NCBI GenBank assembly: GCA_017999435.1
Contig: JAGNLV010000002.1
Span: forward strand, 610,161-674,160
DNA from: Candidatus Zixiibacteriota bacterium
Lineage (GTDB): Bacteria > Zixibacteria > MSB-5A5 > GN15 > FEB-12
Length of the DNA stretch: 64,000 nt
Direction of reading: 5' to 3'
Shown here one piece after another: positions 1 through 8,539 of this stretch. The notes under the pieces were generated by a model. The model saw only the letters and a program-made list of their open reading frames with translations, did not search any database and was not told where the DNA came from. Numbering within the stretch: the first letter of the stretch is position 1; every line of letters begins with the position of its first letter. The position numbers were made by a program, and so were the translations under genes.

Positions 1-1
1 C

Positions 2-2776
2 GACTATGTCGGCGGCTACCTTGCCTACAAGCAGGGGCAGGCCATGATCAAGTACATCGCCGACAAATACGGCGAGGACAAGCTGGGGGAGATCCTGCGC
101 AAGGGGAAGGTCTACCTGACCATGGACCGGGCGCTCAAAGAGGCGATCGGGATTGACCAGGAGAAACTGTGGAAAGAGTTTTCGCTCGAGATGAAGCGGC
201 ACTACTGGCCGGAGATTGCGTCCCGCAAAAATGCCGATGAGATCGGGCGGCAGCTCACCAAGGCGCGCAAGGACGGCTCGTACATGAACGAGGAACCGGC
301 CTACTCGCCGGAGGGGGACAAGATCGCCATTTTCACCGACCGCTCCGACTACACCGAGATCGTGCTCATCTCGGCCGCGGACGGGCGCCGGGTCAAGACG
401 CTGGTGAAAGCAGAGCGGTCCGGGGACCTCGAGTCGCTCCATTCCTACGTGTCGGGCATCTCGTGGTCGCCGGACGGCCGGAGCATCGCGTTCGTCGCCA
501 AGTCCGGCGGCCGAGACGCGATCTTCCTGTACGACGTGCGCTCGGGGGACGTGAAAGTGAAACGGGTGCTCCCCTACTACAACGTCGTCTCGCCGGCCTG
601 GTCGCCGGACGGTTCCCGGATCGCTTTTGCGGCGCTCAAGGACTACAAGCGGGACCTGTTCGTCTACACGATCGCGACCGACGAGGTGGAGCAGATCACG
701 GACGATCGGTTTGACGACAATTCGCCCTCGTGGGTGCCGGGCGCGAACGCGCTGATGTTTTCCTCCGACCGGCCCCACCCGCAGTCGCCGGAGGCGCGGG
801 CCGAGGTCAACCCGTATGCCTCCCCCGGCGCCTTCATGCCGGGCGACTTCGTCTACGGGTACTACAACATCTTCCGGGTGGACCTGGGCGACCGGACCGT
901 GGCGCCCGTCGACGTCGGCCCCGGACAGAACAAGACGCCGGAAGTGTCGTCCGACGGATCGCGGCTGGCCTTCATTTCCAACCGGAACGGGATCGACAAC
1001 ATCTATGTCCAGGTGCTCGCGACCGGGCAGTGCTTCGCGGTCACCGACATCCTGAGCGGGGTCAAATCCCTCTCGTGGTCGCCGGACAACGAGAAGATCG
1101 CGTTTGAGGCGTTCCACGAAGGGGCGTTCGACATCTTCGTGCTCGAGGATCTGCAGCCTTCAGGTGACCACGGCCTGCTGGCGGCGACGGATTTCGTGAA
1201 GGGGGCGTACAACCGGGCGGTGAAACAGCGGGCCGGGCAGGCTCTGGCCTCGCACCAGGAGGCGGTCGACAGCGCCGCGGTGGCGCGCCCCAACACGGCG
1301 GCGGCCGACACCGCGACCGCCTTTGCGGAGGGGGAGAGGCGCGGAGACTCGCTCGCCCTGGGGGCGGCGCCGGATTCGACGCAGGCCGCCGACACCGCCG
1401 CCGTCCCAACCGGAGGCGCGCCCTCCGGCGCCACCGCCGCCGCCCCGCCCGACACGGCGGCCGCCGACACGGCCCGGGCCGACAGCGCCGGCGTGGTGAA
1501 GAAGACCGGCGTGTACGGCGGCGAGTACGTGTTCGTCAGCGAGGGACGCCGCGACCCGCTCGATTCGGTTCTCGAGGAGGTGTCGCCCGACTCGATCCGG
1601 GCGCTGCGGGAGGGGCAGGTGGAACCGGAGAAGTTCGATGAGCGGCCGGCGGCCGCCTCCGACGGCGACTACGCGGTGAAGAAGTACAAGGTGAAATTCA
1701 CGCCCGATTATGTCGGCGGGGGAGTGGCCTACGACACCTATTTCGGTCTGCGCGGTCAGACCTATTTCATTTTCTCCGACTACCTCGGCAACCACCAGTT
1801 CTATGTCGCCACCGAACTGGTGAACACGATCGACCAGTCGTTCATTCAGGCGTACTACTTCAACAGCGTCCACCGCACGAGTTTCGGCGGCGGCGTTTTC
1901 CACACCAAGAATTTCTACCTCGACGCCAACGACTACCTCTTCTCGGACCGGTTCTACGGGATCCAGCTGTTCACGACCTACCCGTTTTCCACCTTCGCCC
2001 GGATGCAGCTCTCGGGAGCGCAGATCTTCATCGACCGGGAGTACCACGACCAGTATGATCTGCGCCCGAACCGCAATTCGAAAGTGACCACCGGGGAGCT
2101 GGCCTACGTGGCCGACAACATCGTGTGGGGGATCACCGGTCCGGTGAACGGGACGCGGGCGCGCCTGGCGGTCGAGGCGGGCGTCAATCTCTTCGATGCA
2201 AACGACATCGCCTTCCAGGCGGCGAGCTTCGACTACCGCCGCTACTGGCACTTCCGGAAGACCTATTCGATGGCGCTGCGGCTGACCGGCGGAGCGTCGT
2301 TCGGAAAGACGCCCAAGCTGTATTTCCTCGGGGGGACGACCAACTGGATCGGGAACCGGACGGTGGATGCGAAGGTGTACGATGTCGAGAACCTGTATTT
2401 CCTCGACGTGGTGACGCCGCTGCGGGGGGTGGAGTACTACGAGCTCTCGGGCAACCGCTACGGGCTGGTCAACTGGGAGTTCCGCTTCCCGCTCATCGAT
2501 TATTTCGTCATGCGTTTCCCGCTCGGGCTGGCGCTGACGAACATCCAGGGCGTGATCTTCACCGACTTCGGCGCGGCGTGGACGGACAGCGATTTCAAGT
2601 TCGGCACGAGCGAGAACGGCCACCGTCGGCTGGCGGATCCGAAAGCGGGGTTCGGATTCGGGATGCGGGCGAATCTCGGATTCGTGGTGCTCCGCTATGA
2701 TCTGGCTTGGTCGACCGATTTCGCGGAGGTGTCGGCGCGCTCGCGCTCATACCTCTCGCTGGGTGCGGATTTCTAG
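2..2776 (+). CDS. Peptidase-MA-like / TolB-type propeller protein with C-terminal outer-membrane barrel (5' partial)
   Basis: The reading frame is open from base 2 through the first ATG at 44, so the true start lies left of the window; 924 residues are visible. The first ~60 residues resemble the end of a peptidase-MA-like (gluzincin) domain. WD40-like PD40 propeller blades follow (repeated SWSPDG / PAWSPDG / SDGSRLAF, about residues 80-390), as in TolB and DPP-IV N-terminal propellers. A low-complexity Ala/Asp/Thr linker (DTAAADTA style, about 420-520) leads to a C-terminal Omp85/surface-antigen-like beta-barrel (about 570-924) rich in aromatic strands. An outer-membrane protein with a periplasmic propeller is the likely arrangement. 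A strong terminator follows. The role is unknown; the domain order is inferred from sequence style. Confidence 0.8.
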   Translation, partial: DYVGGYLAYKQGQAMIKYIADKYGEDKLGEILRKGKVYLTMDRALKEAIGIDQEKLWKEFSLEMKRHYWPEIASRKNADEIGRQLTKARKDGSYMNEEPAYSPEGDKIAIFTDRSDYTEIVLISAADGRRVKTLVKAERSGDLESLHSYVSGISWSPDGRSIAFVAKSGGRDAIFLYDVRSGDVKVKRVLPYYNVVSPAWSPDGSRIAFAALKDYKRDLFVYTIATDEVEQITDDRFDDNSPSWVPGANALMFSSDRPHPQSPEARAEVNPYASPGAFMPGDFVYGYYNIFRVDLGDRTVAPVDVGPGQNKTPEVSSDGSRLAFISNRNGIDNIYVQVLATGQCFAVTDILSGVKSLSWSPDNEKIAFEAFHEGAFDIFVLEDLQPSGDHGLLAATDFVKGAYNRAVKQRAGQALASHQEAVDSAAVARPNTAAADTATAFAEGERRGDSLALGAAPDSTQAADTAAVPTGGAPSGATAAAPPDTAAADTARADSAGVVKKTGVYGGEYVFVSEGRRDPLDSVLEEVSPDSIRALREGQVEPEKFDERPAAASDGDYAVKKYKVKFTPDYVGGGVAYDTYFGLRGQTYFIFSDYLGNHQFYVATELVNTIDQSFIQAYYFNSVHRTSFGGGVFHTKNFYLDANDYLFSDRFYGIQLFTTYPFSTFARMQLSGAQIFIDREYHDQYDLRPNRNSKVTTGELAYVADNIVWGITGPVNGTRARLAVEAGVNLFDANDIAFQAASFDYRRYWHFRKTYSMALRLTGGASFGKTPKLYFLGGTTNWIGNRTVDAKVYDVENLYFLDVVTPLRGVEYYELSGNRYGLVNWEFRFPLIDYFVMRFPLGLALTNIQGVIFTDFGAAWTDSDFKFGTSENGHRRLADPKAGFGFGMRANLGFVVLRYDLAWSTDFAEVSARSRSYLSLGADF

Positions 2777-2799
2777 CGGTCCCGATCGGACGGGAATGA

Positions 2800-2832
2800 A
2801 AAACGCGGCCGTGGTCCGGCCGCGTTTTCGTT
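2800..2832 (+). terminator. Rho-independent terminator after the propeller/barrel gene
   Basis: Eleven-base inverted repeat AAAACGCGGCC / GGCCGCGTTTT with a 7-nt loop, followed by a T-rich stretch. It lies 23 bp after the stop codon. Confidence 0.85.
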
Positions 2833-2859
2833 GTTGCTCTTTTAGCATTGCGCTTCGAG
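2833..2859 (+). repeat. 27-nt dispersed repeat, copy 1
   Basis: GTTGCTCTTTTAGCATTGCG and the following 7 nt match 24 of 27 positions at 5971-5997, just upstream of tRNA-Glu. Both copies sit in intergenic DNA on either side of the Lon-like gene. Function unknown. Confidence 0.5.
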
Positions 2860-2977
2860 CGGTGTCTGTCGCGCGTGTGACAGACACCTGAATAGAAGGG
2901 CAATCACAAATTTTGTCAAGGGAAAAAGTGGCCTGCGGGTGCGGCGCCGCGCGCGCGGCGCCGCCGGATCCCCCGCG

Positions 2978-5530
2978 CTACGTCCGCCGCCGGGGATGAG
3001 CCGCTCTGCGCCGCCCGCGCTTCCGCGGCGACTCCTTCGCGCCGCCGGCCCTCTTCTTGCCGGCGCTGTCGGTACGGTTGGAGGACTCGTCGTCGCGGCC
3101 GAAATTCTGGAGCGTAAGCGCCATCTCCATCAACTTCTCGTCGACGATGCCGAACACGGTCCCTTTCGGGAACCGGCCGTTCGCCCCGCGCTTGCCGGCG
3201 GGGAGACCGGTGAGAATCTCGATCGCCTCGGCGATCGTCCTGATCGGCCAGATGTGGAAGCGCCGAGCTTTCACCGCCGCGATCACGTCGGGCCGGATGA
3301 GAAGATCGTTGACATTCTGGTGGGGGATGATGACGCCCTGGTCGCCGGTGAGGCCGCGGGCGGCGCACACGTCGAACCAGCCTTCCACTTTCTGATTCAC
3401 GCCGCCGATCGGCTGGATCTCCCCCTGCTGGTTGACGGAACCGGTGACGGCGATCCCCTGGCGGATAGGCAAACCGCCGAGCGAGGAGAGGATGGCGTAC
3501 ACCTCGGCCGAGGAGGCGCTGTCGCCGTCCACGCCGCTGTAGGCCTGCTCGAACGTGATGGAGGCCGAGACGGCGAGCGGTTTGTCCTGTGCGAAGAGCT
3601 GGCGGAGGTAGCCCGACATGACGAGCACGCCCTTGTTGTGGATCGGCCCGGAGAGGTCGGCCTCGCGTTCGATGTTGATGATGCCGGAGCGGCCGAGCGA
3701 GGTGCTGGCGGTGATGCGGCTGGGCCGGCCGAACGAGTAGTCGCCGATGTGGTAGACCGACAGACCGTTGATCCGCCCGACCGCGGCGCCGGTGGTGTCC
3801 ACCATGAGCACATTCTGGTCGAACATCTCCTGGATCTTCTCTTCGGTCAGGTTGACCCGCCGGCGTTTGAGCGTGATCGCGCAGTGGACGTCGTCGCGGT
3901 TGGCGGCGGCGGCCCCGCGCTGGCGGGCGCAGTAGGCGGCCTCGCGGATAATGTCGGAGATGGCGGAGAAGCGCGACGAGAGCTTGTCGCGCCGTCCGGA
4001 GAGGCGCATGCCGTACTCCACCACGGCCTGCATGCCCGAGAGGTCGAAGGGGGGGAGCGACTCCTCGTCGACCACCTTGCGCAGGAACTCGAAATACCGT
4101 TTGAAATTGCTGCGGTCGGCGGTCACCTCGGTGTCGAACTCGGCCTTGATCTTGAAAATCTTCTTGAAATCCTCGTCGAGATGCCAGAGGAGCTGGTGGA
4201 CGCGGGGCTCGCCGATGAGGACGACTTTGACGTCGATCGGGATGGGCTCGGGCTTGATCCCCGAGCCGGCCATCATGTAGAACGGATCGTAGGCGGCGAT
4301 CTCGATCTCGCCGTTGCGGAGGGAGCGCTTGAGGTGGGTCCACACGCCCGGTTCGACGAGGGCGTCGAGGGCGTCGAGCACCAGGTAGCCGCCGGCGGCG
4401 CGCAGGAGCGAGCCGCCGAAAATCCGGGTGAAGTCGGTGCGCCAGTAGCCGAACCGGTCGACGACGCGCTCGAGGGAGCCGAAGAGGTTCTTGTAGGAGG
4501 GGGACTTTTCGAAGACCACCGGCACCCGCCGGGCCCCGGCGTTGTCGAGGATGAGGTTGACGGAGAATTCCTCAAACGGCTCTCGCTTGCGGTAGGGGGG
4601 CGCCTCGTCCTCGCCCCGCCGCGCCTGCGACTCGCGGAACCGCTCCAGGTCCGACTGGAGCGCCTCCGCCACCTCGTCGAGGTACTCCACGACCTTGGCC
4701 CCGGGGTAGCGGCGCTTCAGCAGGCTCACTTTGTCGGCGATCAGCGGCGCGACCATCGAGTGGTTGAGCTTCTCAAGCGCGTCCTCCATCTTGCCGGTCA
4801 GTTTCTTGGCCTCGATCGTGATCGTGTCGAACTCGCGGCGGAGGCTGTCCCAGGTCCGGCGGAGCTGGTCGAGCCGCGACAGCGGGAACTTCCCGTCCCG
4901 CGCCTGGCGCTCGAGCTGCTCCAGCGAGACCGGGTTGTCCTCGATCAGCGGCTGGATCTCGTTGCGCGTCCCCAGCCCCGACTGGATCTGAACCATGACG
5001 AAGCCGACGTTGCTGAGGCGCTCCTCAAACGCGTGGATCAGTTCCTTCTGGCGGTTCTCGTACTCCCGGATGATGCGGCTCTGGCGGTCCTTGTAGTCCT
5101 CGGACATGAATACCTTGGGGACGACCTTGCGCAGCGACTGGATCAGGTAGCTCATGTCCTTGCGGAACCGGCTGCCCTGCCCGGCGCGGAAAGTGAGCAC
5201 CCGGGGACAGTCTTCATTCTTGAAGTTGTTGACGTAGCAGATATCGGGCAGCTTGGGCTCCTTCGCGCGCGTGAACTGCTCGAGGAGGTGGAGAGTCGCA
5301 TCGGTGCGGCCGGTGCCGACGCTGCCGGTGACGAAGATGTTGTAACCCGGCGAGGTCATGTTCAGGCCGGTGCGGATCGCTTCAATCGCACGATCCTGCC
5401 CGATCACGCCGACCGCGGGCTTCACATCATCGGACGACTTCACTCCCTGGGGCCGGAAGTTGACGGAGTAATCGAGTTGCCGGGCGGTCAGTTCGGTGTG
5501 TTTGCGGGTCCGCTTGGTCTTCGGCGGCAT
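2978..5530 (-). CDS. Lon-related ATP-dependent protease (LonB/YcbZ-like, AAA_32 type)
   Basis: 850 residues. An N-terminal AAA domain carries the nucleotide-binding loop GSVGTGRT (residues 69-76); Arg replaces the usual Lys, which is common in this Lon-like family. A helical middle region follows. The C-terminal S16 protease domain has catalytic Ser671 in GDSASSAE and Lys714 in GGVNQKVEG, the Ser-Lys dyad of Lon. A basic Arg/Lys-rich tail closes the protein. It is expected to be a soluble cytoplasmic ATP-driven protease. The start is ATG at 5530 with a GGAGG ribosome site (5540-5544 on the complementary strand), and a palindrome-bearing promoter lies upstream. The gene is monocistronic and convergent with the preceding one. 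A long opposite-strand frame over this gene is a GC-driven shadow. Confidence 0.9.
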   Translation of the reverse strand: MPPKTKRTRKHTELTARQLDYSVNFRPQGVKSSDDVKPAVGVIGQDRAIEAIRTGLNMTSPGYNIFVTGSVGTGRTDATLHLLEQFTRAKEPKLPDICYVNNFKNEDCPRVLTFRAGQGSRFRKDMSYLIQSLRKVVPKVFMSEDYKDRQSRIIREYENRQKELIHAFEERLSNVGFVMVQIQSGLGTRNEIQPLIEDNPVSLEQLERQARDGKFPLSRLDQLRRTWDSLRREFDTITIEAKKLTGKMEDALEKLNHSMVAPLIADKVSLLKRRYPGAKVVEYLDEVAEALQSDLERFRESQARRGEDEAPPYRKREPFEEFSVNLILDNAGARRVPVVFEKSPSYKNLFGSLERVVDRFGYWRTDFTRIFGGSLLRAAGGYLVLDALDALVEPGVWTHLKRSLRNGEIEIAAYDPFYMMAGSGIKPEPIPIDVKVVLIGEPRVHQLLWHLDEDFKKIFKIKAEFDTEVTADRSNFKRYFEFLRKVVDEESLPPFDLSGMQAVVEYGMRLSGRRDKLSSRFSAISDIIREAAYCARQRGAAAANRDDVHCAITLKRRRVNLTEEKIQEMFDQNVLMVDTTGAAVGRINGLSVYHIGDYSFGRPSRITASTSLGRSGIINIEREADLSGPIHNKGVLVMSGYLRQLFAQDKPLAVSASITFEQAYSGVDGDSASSAEVYAILSSLGGLPIRQGIAVTGSVNQQGEIQPIGGVNQKVEGWFDVCAARGLTGDQGVIIPHQNVNDLLIRPDVIAAVKARRFHIWPIRTIAEAIEILTGLPAGKRGANGRFPKGTVFGIVDEKLMEMALTLQNFGRDDESSNRTDSAGKKRAGGAKESPRKRGRRRAAHPRRRT

Positions 5531-5564
5531 GATCCAAATCCTCCACGGGTATGAGAGTTTACTA

Positions 5565-5583
5565 CCTCAATATAGAATTGAGG
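5565..5583. promoter_or_regulatory. Palindrome overlapping the -10 of the Lon-like gene
   Basis: CCTCAAT-ATAGA-ATTGAGG is a perfect 7+5+7 inverted repeat. It covers the proposed -10 (5569-5574) of the minus-strand promoter, and a further CCTCAA half-site lies at 5597. It looks like a repressor operator; the regulator is unknown. Confidence 0.5.
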
Positions 5584-5596
5584 GGTGTTGAAACAA
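5569..5596 (-). promoter_or_regulatory. Candidate promoter of the Lon-like protease gene
   Basis: Read on the minus strand: -35 TTGTTT (5596-5591), 16-bp spacer, -10 TATATT (5574-5569), about 38 bp upstream of the ATG. Confidence 0.5.
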
Positions 5597-5935
5597 CCTC
5601 AAATGCGACGTCGCTGGTCCAGTCACATAGTACGATGTGCCCGCGCGGTTGGATGAACGGTCATGGGGAGACAAATATCCGGTTATGATCTAACGACTTG
5701 AGTTGTGCGACCGGTCATTGCTGTGGAGAATTCCTGTAGTTGGCTCATAGTTGTCTGCCACAATGACACATGGTGCTGCCATTTGAGCGAGTGTGTGATT
5801 GGTGTGTGATGCGGTGGCGGGTGGAAAATAGGCAAAAAAACTTGTCAAATTTCGCCGCTGACTAATTAGTTCGGCCCCTTGGTATTACACGAGATGATTC
5901 TTGTAATTCGTTGTCCGGCAATGGAGTCACTTCAC
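5597..5935. other. Intergenic region without a gene
   Basis: AT-richer DNA between the Lon-like promoter and the tRNA-Glu promoter. Stop codons are frequent in all frames, and I see no ribosome site or coding pattern. Confidence 0.5.
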
Positions 5936-5963
5936 TTGACAGGGGTTTTAGATTTTCTATATT
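5936..5963 (+). promoter_or_regulatory. Promoter of tRNA-Glu
   Basis: TTGACA (5936-5941), 16-bp spacer, TATATT (5958-5963), placed about 38 bp before the tRNA. Near-consensus sigma-70 type. Confidence 0.8.
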
Positions 5964-5970
5964 CTGAGCC

Positions 5971-5997
5971 GTTGCTTTTTTAGCATTGCGCGTTGAG
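5971..5997 (+). repeat. 27-nt dispersed repeat, copy 2
   Basis: Second copy of the element at 2833-2859 (24/27 identical), located between the tRNA-Glu promoter and the mature tRNA, so it would form part of the tRNA precursor leader. Confidence 0.5.
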
Positions 5998-6001
5998 TTT
6001 T

Positions 6002-6073
6002 GGCGGTATCGTCTAGGGGTTAGGACGTGTGGTTCTCAGCCATGAAACCGGGGTTCGAATCCCCGTACCGCTA
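6002..6073 (+). tRNA. tRNA-Glu (anticodon CUC)
   Basis: 72-nt cloverleaf: acceptor GGCGGTA/TACCGCT (first pair G-U), D arm GTCT/GGAC, anticodon arm TGTGG-TTCTCAG-CCATG giving anticodon CUC (reads GAG), and T arm CGGGG-TTCGAAT-CCCCG. Discriminator A at 6073; CCA is not encoded. A strong promoter lies upstream and a hairpin downstream. Confidence 0.92.
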
Positions 6074-6086
6074 AGAGTCAGGCTGT

Positions 6087-6120
6087 GAAGGGGTCAGGAG
6101 AGTGGTCACCTGACCCCTTC
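6087..6120. terminator. Hairpin between tRNA-Glu and the acetyltransferase-like gene
   Basis: Perfect 12-bp inverted repeat GAAGGGGTCAGG / CCTGACCCCTTC with a 10-nt loop. It lies between the converging tRNA and minus-strand gene and could serve both, though no clear T-run follows on either side. Confidence 0.55.
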
Positions 6121-6165
6121 GGCTATTAATCGAGCACTCCACTCGCGGTCCTTCGCTGTCCCCTG

Positions 6166-7284
6166 CTACAGGTCGATCGGTCCGTCGCCGTCGCCCCGAT
6201 TGATATGGAGTCGTTCCCATGCGGGATCGGCCGCGGCGAGGCGCCGGGTGAGGGCCGGCGCGGTGGCGAGGATGAAATTCGACGGCCCGGAGAGGAAGCC
6301 GCCGTTGGCGAGGGCCGAGCACCACCACGGGTGCATCTGGTTGGAGACGATCAGGTCGACATCGCGCTCCTCGAGGTAGTCGGTGGCGGCGGCGATCACG
6401 GCGTCGGCCTGCTCGGGCGCGGCGAAGCAGTCGGCGATCGTGCCGACGTGCATGTTGCCGAAGTAGTTGTGGTTTTTCATAAGGGTGTGGAGCACGACCG
6501 CCCAGCCGACCGGAGCACCGTCGAGAGCGACCTGCAGGCGGTGGATGCGCCGGTCTTCGGCCGGATACAGCAGGTTCAGTTCCGGAGCGCGGCGGACGGC
6601 GGCGAAGGAGTAGTGGCCCGCGCCGCTCTCCCACAGCCCGTTGGTCCAGTGATCGAACGCGGGGACAATCTCCGCGGCGGTCCGGCCGAGGCGCGCACGC
6701 TTCTTCCTCCGCGAGGCCTGCAGCGAGAGGATCCCGATCGAGCCGACGCCGGTGGCCGCCGCCACATCGCTCAGGATACGCCAGGCGGGGCGCTCGCGCA
6801 GGAGGCTCAGGTTCCGCAGGAACGACTGAGGGTGGCAGACGCGGAAATGGAACGGCACCGCTTTGAGCTGCCAGCCGGTCGCGGCGAGCATCTGCGGCAG
6901 CGGGCGGTCGAACCCGCCCAGGCCGAGCGCGTAGAGCACCGGCCGGCGCCGGAGGGCATCCGCCAGCAGCTGCGGGCCCACCGCTGCGTAGGTGCGGTCG
7001 ATCATCCCCTCCGAGAGCGGCAACTGGTAATTGCCGACCGCCACGACCTCGCCGCCGGCCCGGAACGGCTGGTGTTTGAGGATATACCCGCCGCGGACTG
7101 CGCCGCCGTCGTCAACGGCAACGTAGCATTCCTGGCGGAGGTCGGAACCGGCGCGCGGGGGTAGCCAGGCCGGGACCGGATTTTCGGGGAATTGGGAGCG
7201 CACGCCTCCGTGGCGAAGGCGCCGGTTGAACTGCGTCACCTCAAAGGTGTGCCGGTCGGTGTATGGTTCGATTCTCACAGCCAT
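6166..7284 (-). CDS. GNAT-like acyltransferase domain protein
   Basis: 372 residues from ATG 7284 (an in-frame ATG at 7299 is an alternative; neither has a clear ribosome site). The frame stays open much further upstream, but that extension is arginine-rich, lacks family character and would overlap the divergent operon promoter, so I rejected it. The opening (MAVRIEPYTDRHTFEVTQFN) and later blocks (YVAVDDGGAVRGGYIL; VGWAVVLHTLMK; AATDYLEERDVDLIVSNQM) resemble one or two N-acetyltransferase folds. No substrate can be named. It stands alone between tRNA-Glu and the divergent membrane operon. Confidence 0.6.
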   Translation of the reverse strand: MAVRIEPYTDRHTFEVTQFNRRLRHGGVRSQFPENPVPAWLPPRAGSDLRQECYVAVDDGGAVRGGYILKHQPFRAGGEVVAVGNYQLPLSEGMIDRTYAAVGPQLLADALRRRPVLYALGLGGFDRPLPQMLAATGWQLKAVPFHFRVCHPQSFLRNLSLLRERPAWRILSDVAAATGVGSIGILSLQASRRKKRARLGRTAAEIVPAFDHWTNGLWESGAGHYSFAAVRRAPELNLLYPAEDRRIHRLQVALDGAPVGWAVVLHTLMKNHNYFGNMHVGTIADCFAAPEQADAVIAAATDYLEERDVDLIVSNQMHPWWCSALANGGFLSGPSNFILATAPALTRRLAAADPAWERLHINRGDGDGPIDL

Positions 7285-7600
7285 CGATATAGTCCGCATC
7301 GTCCGGCGCCTTGCGCGGCGTCGGCCCGCCGGGGAAGGCGCTGGTCGGCCGAACGCCGGCGGTCGAGGTCGTCGAGAGCGGCATAGACCGCCTCGAGCGC
7401 ACTGTCGTGGACAGTCATCGTTGTGGTTCCATGTTATCCGTCCGCTGGGGGCCCGGTTTCGCCGCCCAATGTACGAAATGGTTCGGGGGTTGTCACGCGG
7501 GATGTCGGGGCGGCGGCGCCGGGCGCGGGGGGCGCGGTCCCGGGCCAAGCGCAGCTTTTGTTTCCAGGGCCTTCCCCGGTCCCGGTCCGAAGCGTTCTCG
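7285..7600. other. Divergent intergenic region without a supported gene
   Basis: Open frames exist on both strands here, but they are arginine/proline-rich GC artefacts. The only clear signal is the operon promoter at its right edge. Confidence 0.5.
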
Positions 7601-7628
7601 TTGACAAACCCCGGTGAACCGGTATATT
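7601..7628 (+). promoter_or_regulatory. Promoter of the five-gene membrane operon
   Basis: TTGACA (7601-7606), 16-bp spacer, TATATT (7623-7628), 15 bp before the ATG at 7643. Near-consensus. The leader would be very short. Confidence 0.75.
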
Positions 7629-7642
7629 CCGGCGTGAGGCGA

Positions 7643-8518
7643 ATGCGGTTACAGGTTCCCCTGCGCGGGGCGGCGCTGATCGGCGCGGCCGTTCTTGCCG
7701 ATTGGCTGCCGGCGGCGGCCCAGGAGAGCGCCGCCTCCACCTCCGTGTTTCGCGCCGACCGGATCAACGCGCTGATCTTCGTCGTACTTTTCTCCACCGC
7801 CATCCTCCTCTACACACGCTGGGCGCGGCAGGGAAAACCGCTGTTTCTTCGGAAGATCGCCGGTCTCGACGCGCTGGAGGAGGCGGTCGGCCGGGCGACC
7901 GAGATGGGCAAGCCGGTACTGTTCATCCCGGGGATCCTTGAGCTTGACGACATCCAGACGATCGCGAGCATCTCTATCCTCGGCCGGGTGGCCAAGATCA
8001 CGGCGCAGTACGAAACGCCGCTCTACGTGCCCGTTCGCTACCCGCTGGTGCTGGCGGCCGGGCAGGAGGTGGTGGAGCAGGCGTACCGGGAAGCGGGGCG
8101 TCCCGACGCCTACGACCGGGACATGGTGCGGTACGTGGCGGGCGAGCAGTTCGCCTTCACCGCCAACGTGAACGGGTACATGGTCCGGGAGCACCCGGCG
8201 ACCAACATCTACATGGGGGGGTTTTTCGCCGAATCGCTCATCCTCGCGGAGACCGGCAACGCGGCCGGGTCGATCCAGATTGCGGGCACGGCGGAGGCCT
8301 CGCAGCTGCCTTTCTTCGTGGCCGCGTGCGACTACACGCTGATGGGGGAGGAGCTCTACGCGGCCTCGGCGTACCTGTCGCACGAGCCGGTCATGCTCGG
8401 CGGCCTGAAGGGGCAGGATTTTGTGAAGCTGATCATCATCATCGTGATCGTCGTCGGCGCGGTGCTGATCGCGCTCGGATTCGGCGACACATTTGTCGGG
8501 TGGTTCGATTCCGTGTAG
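7643..8518 (+). CDS. Membrane protein, DUF6754-like (operon gene 1)
   Basis: 291 residues from ATG 7643, preceded by a GAGG motif and just downstream of a strong promoter. It has an N-terminal hydrophobic or signal stretch ending AAAQES, a first membrane helix (ALIFVVLFSTAILLY, about 35-55), a soluble alpha/beta domain (about 60-255) and a C-terminal membrane anchor (LIIIIVIVVGAVLIALGF). The soluble part contains GKPVLFIPGILELDDIQT, IYMGGFFAESLILAE and FFVAACDYTLMGEELYA, which I associate with the uncharacterised DUF6754 family. No catalytic motif is visible. It heads an operon of five genes with 21, 4, -4 and 11 bp spacing, so the products probably form one envelope complex. Confidence 0.75.
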   Translation: MRLQVPLRGAALIGAAVLADWLPAAAQESAASTSVFRADRINALIFVVLFSTAILLYTRWARQGKPLFLRKIAGLDALEEAVGRATEMGKPVLFIPGILELDDIQTIASISILGRVAKITAQYETPLYVPVRYPLVLAAGQEVVEQAYREAGRPDAYDRDMVRYVAGEQFAFTANVNGYMVREHPATNIYMGGFFAESLILAETGNAAGSIQIAGTAEASQLPFFVAACDYTLMGEELYAASAYLSHEPVMLGGLKGQDFVKLIIIIVIVVGAVLIALGFGDTFVGWFDSV

Positions 8519-8539
8519 GCCTCGGCGCCGCGGTCACCT

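Noticed and set aside
2939..5554. 871-codon plus-strand frame over the Lon-like gene
   Set aside because: It lies opposite a gene with clear AAA and S16 motifs. The translation is compositionally odd (Val/Gly/Asp/Arg) with no domain; a GC-driven antisense opening.
7284..7803. N-terminal extension of the acetyltransferase-like protein to 545 residues
   Set aside because: It would cross the divergent operon promoter and the first codons of the operon, and it is arginine-rich without family similarity.
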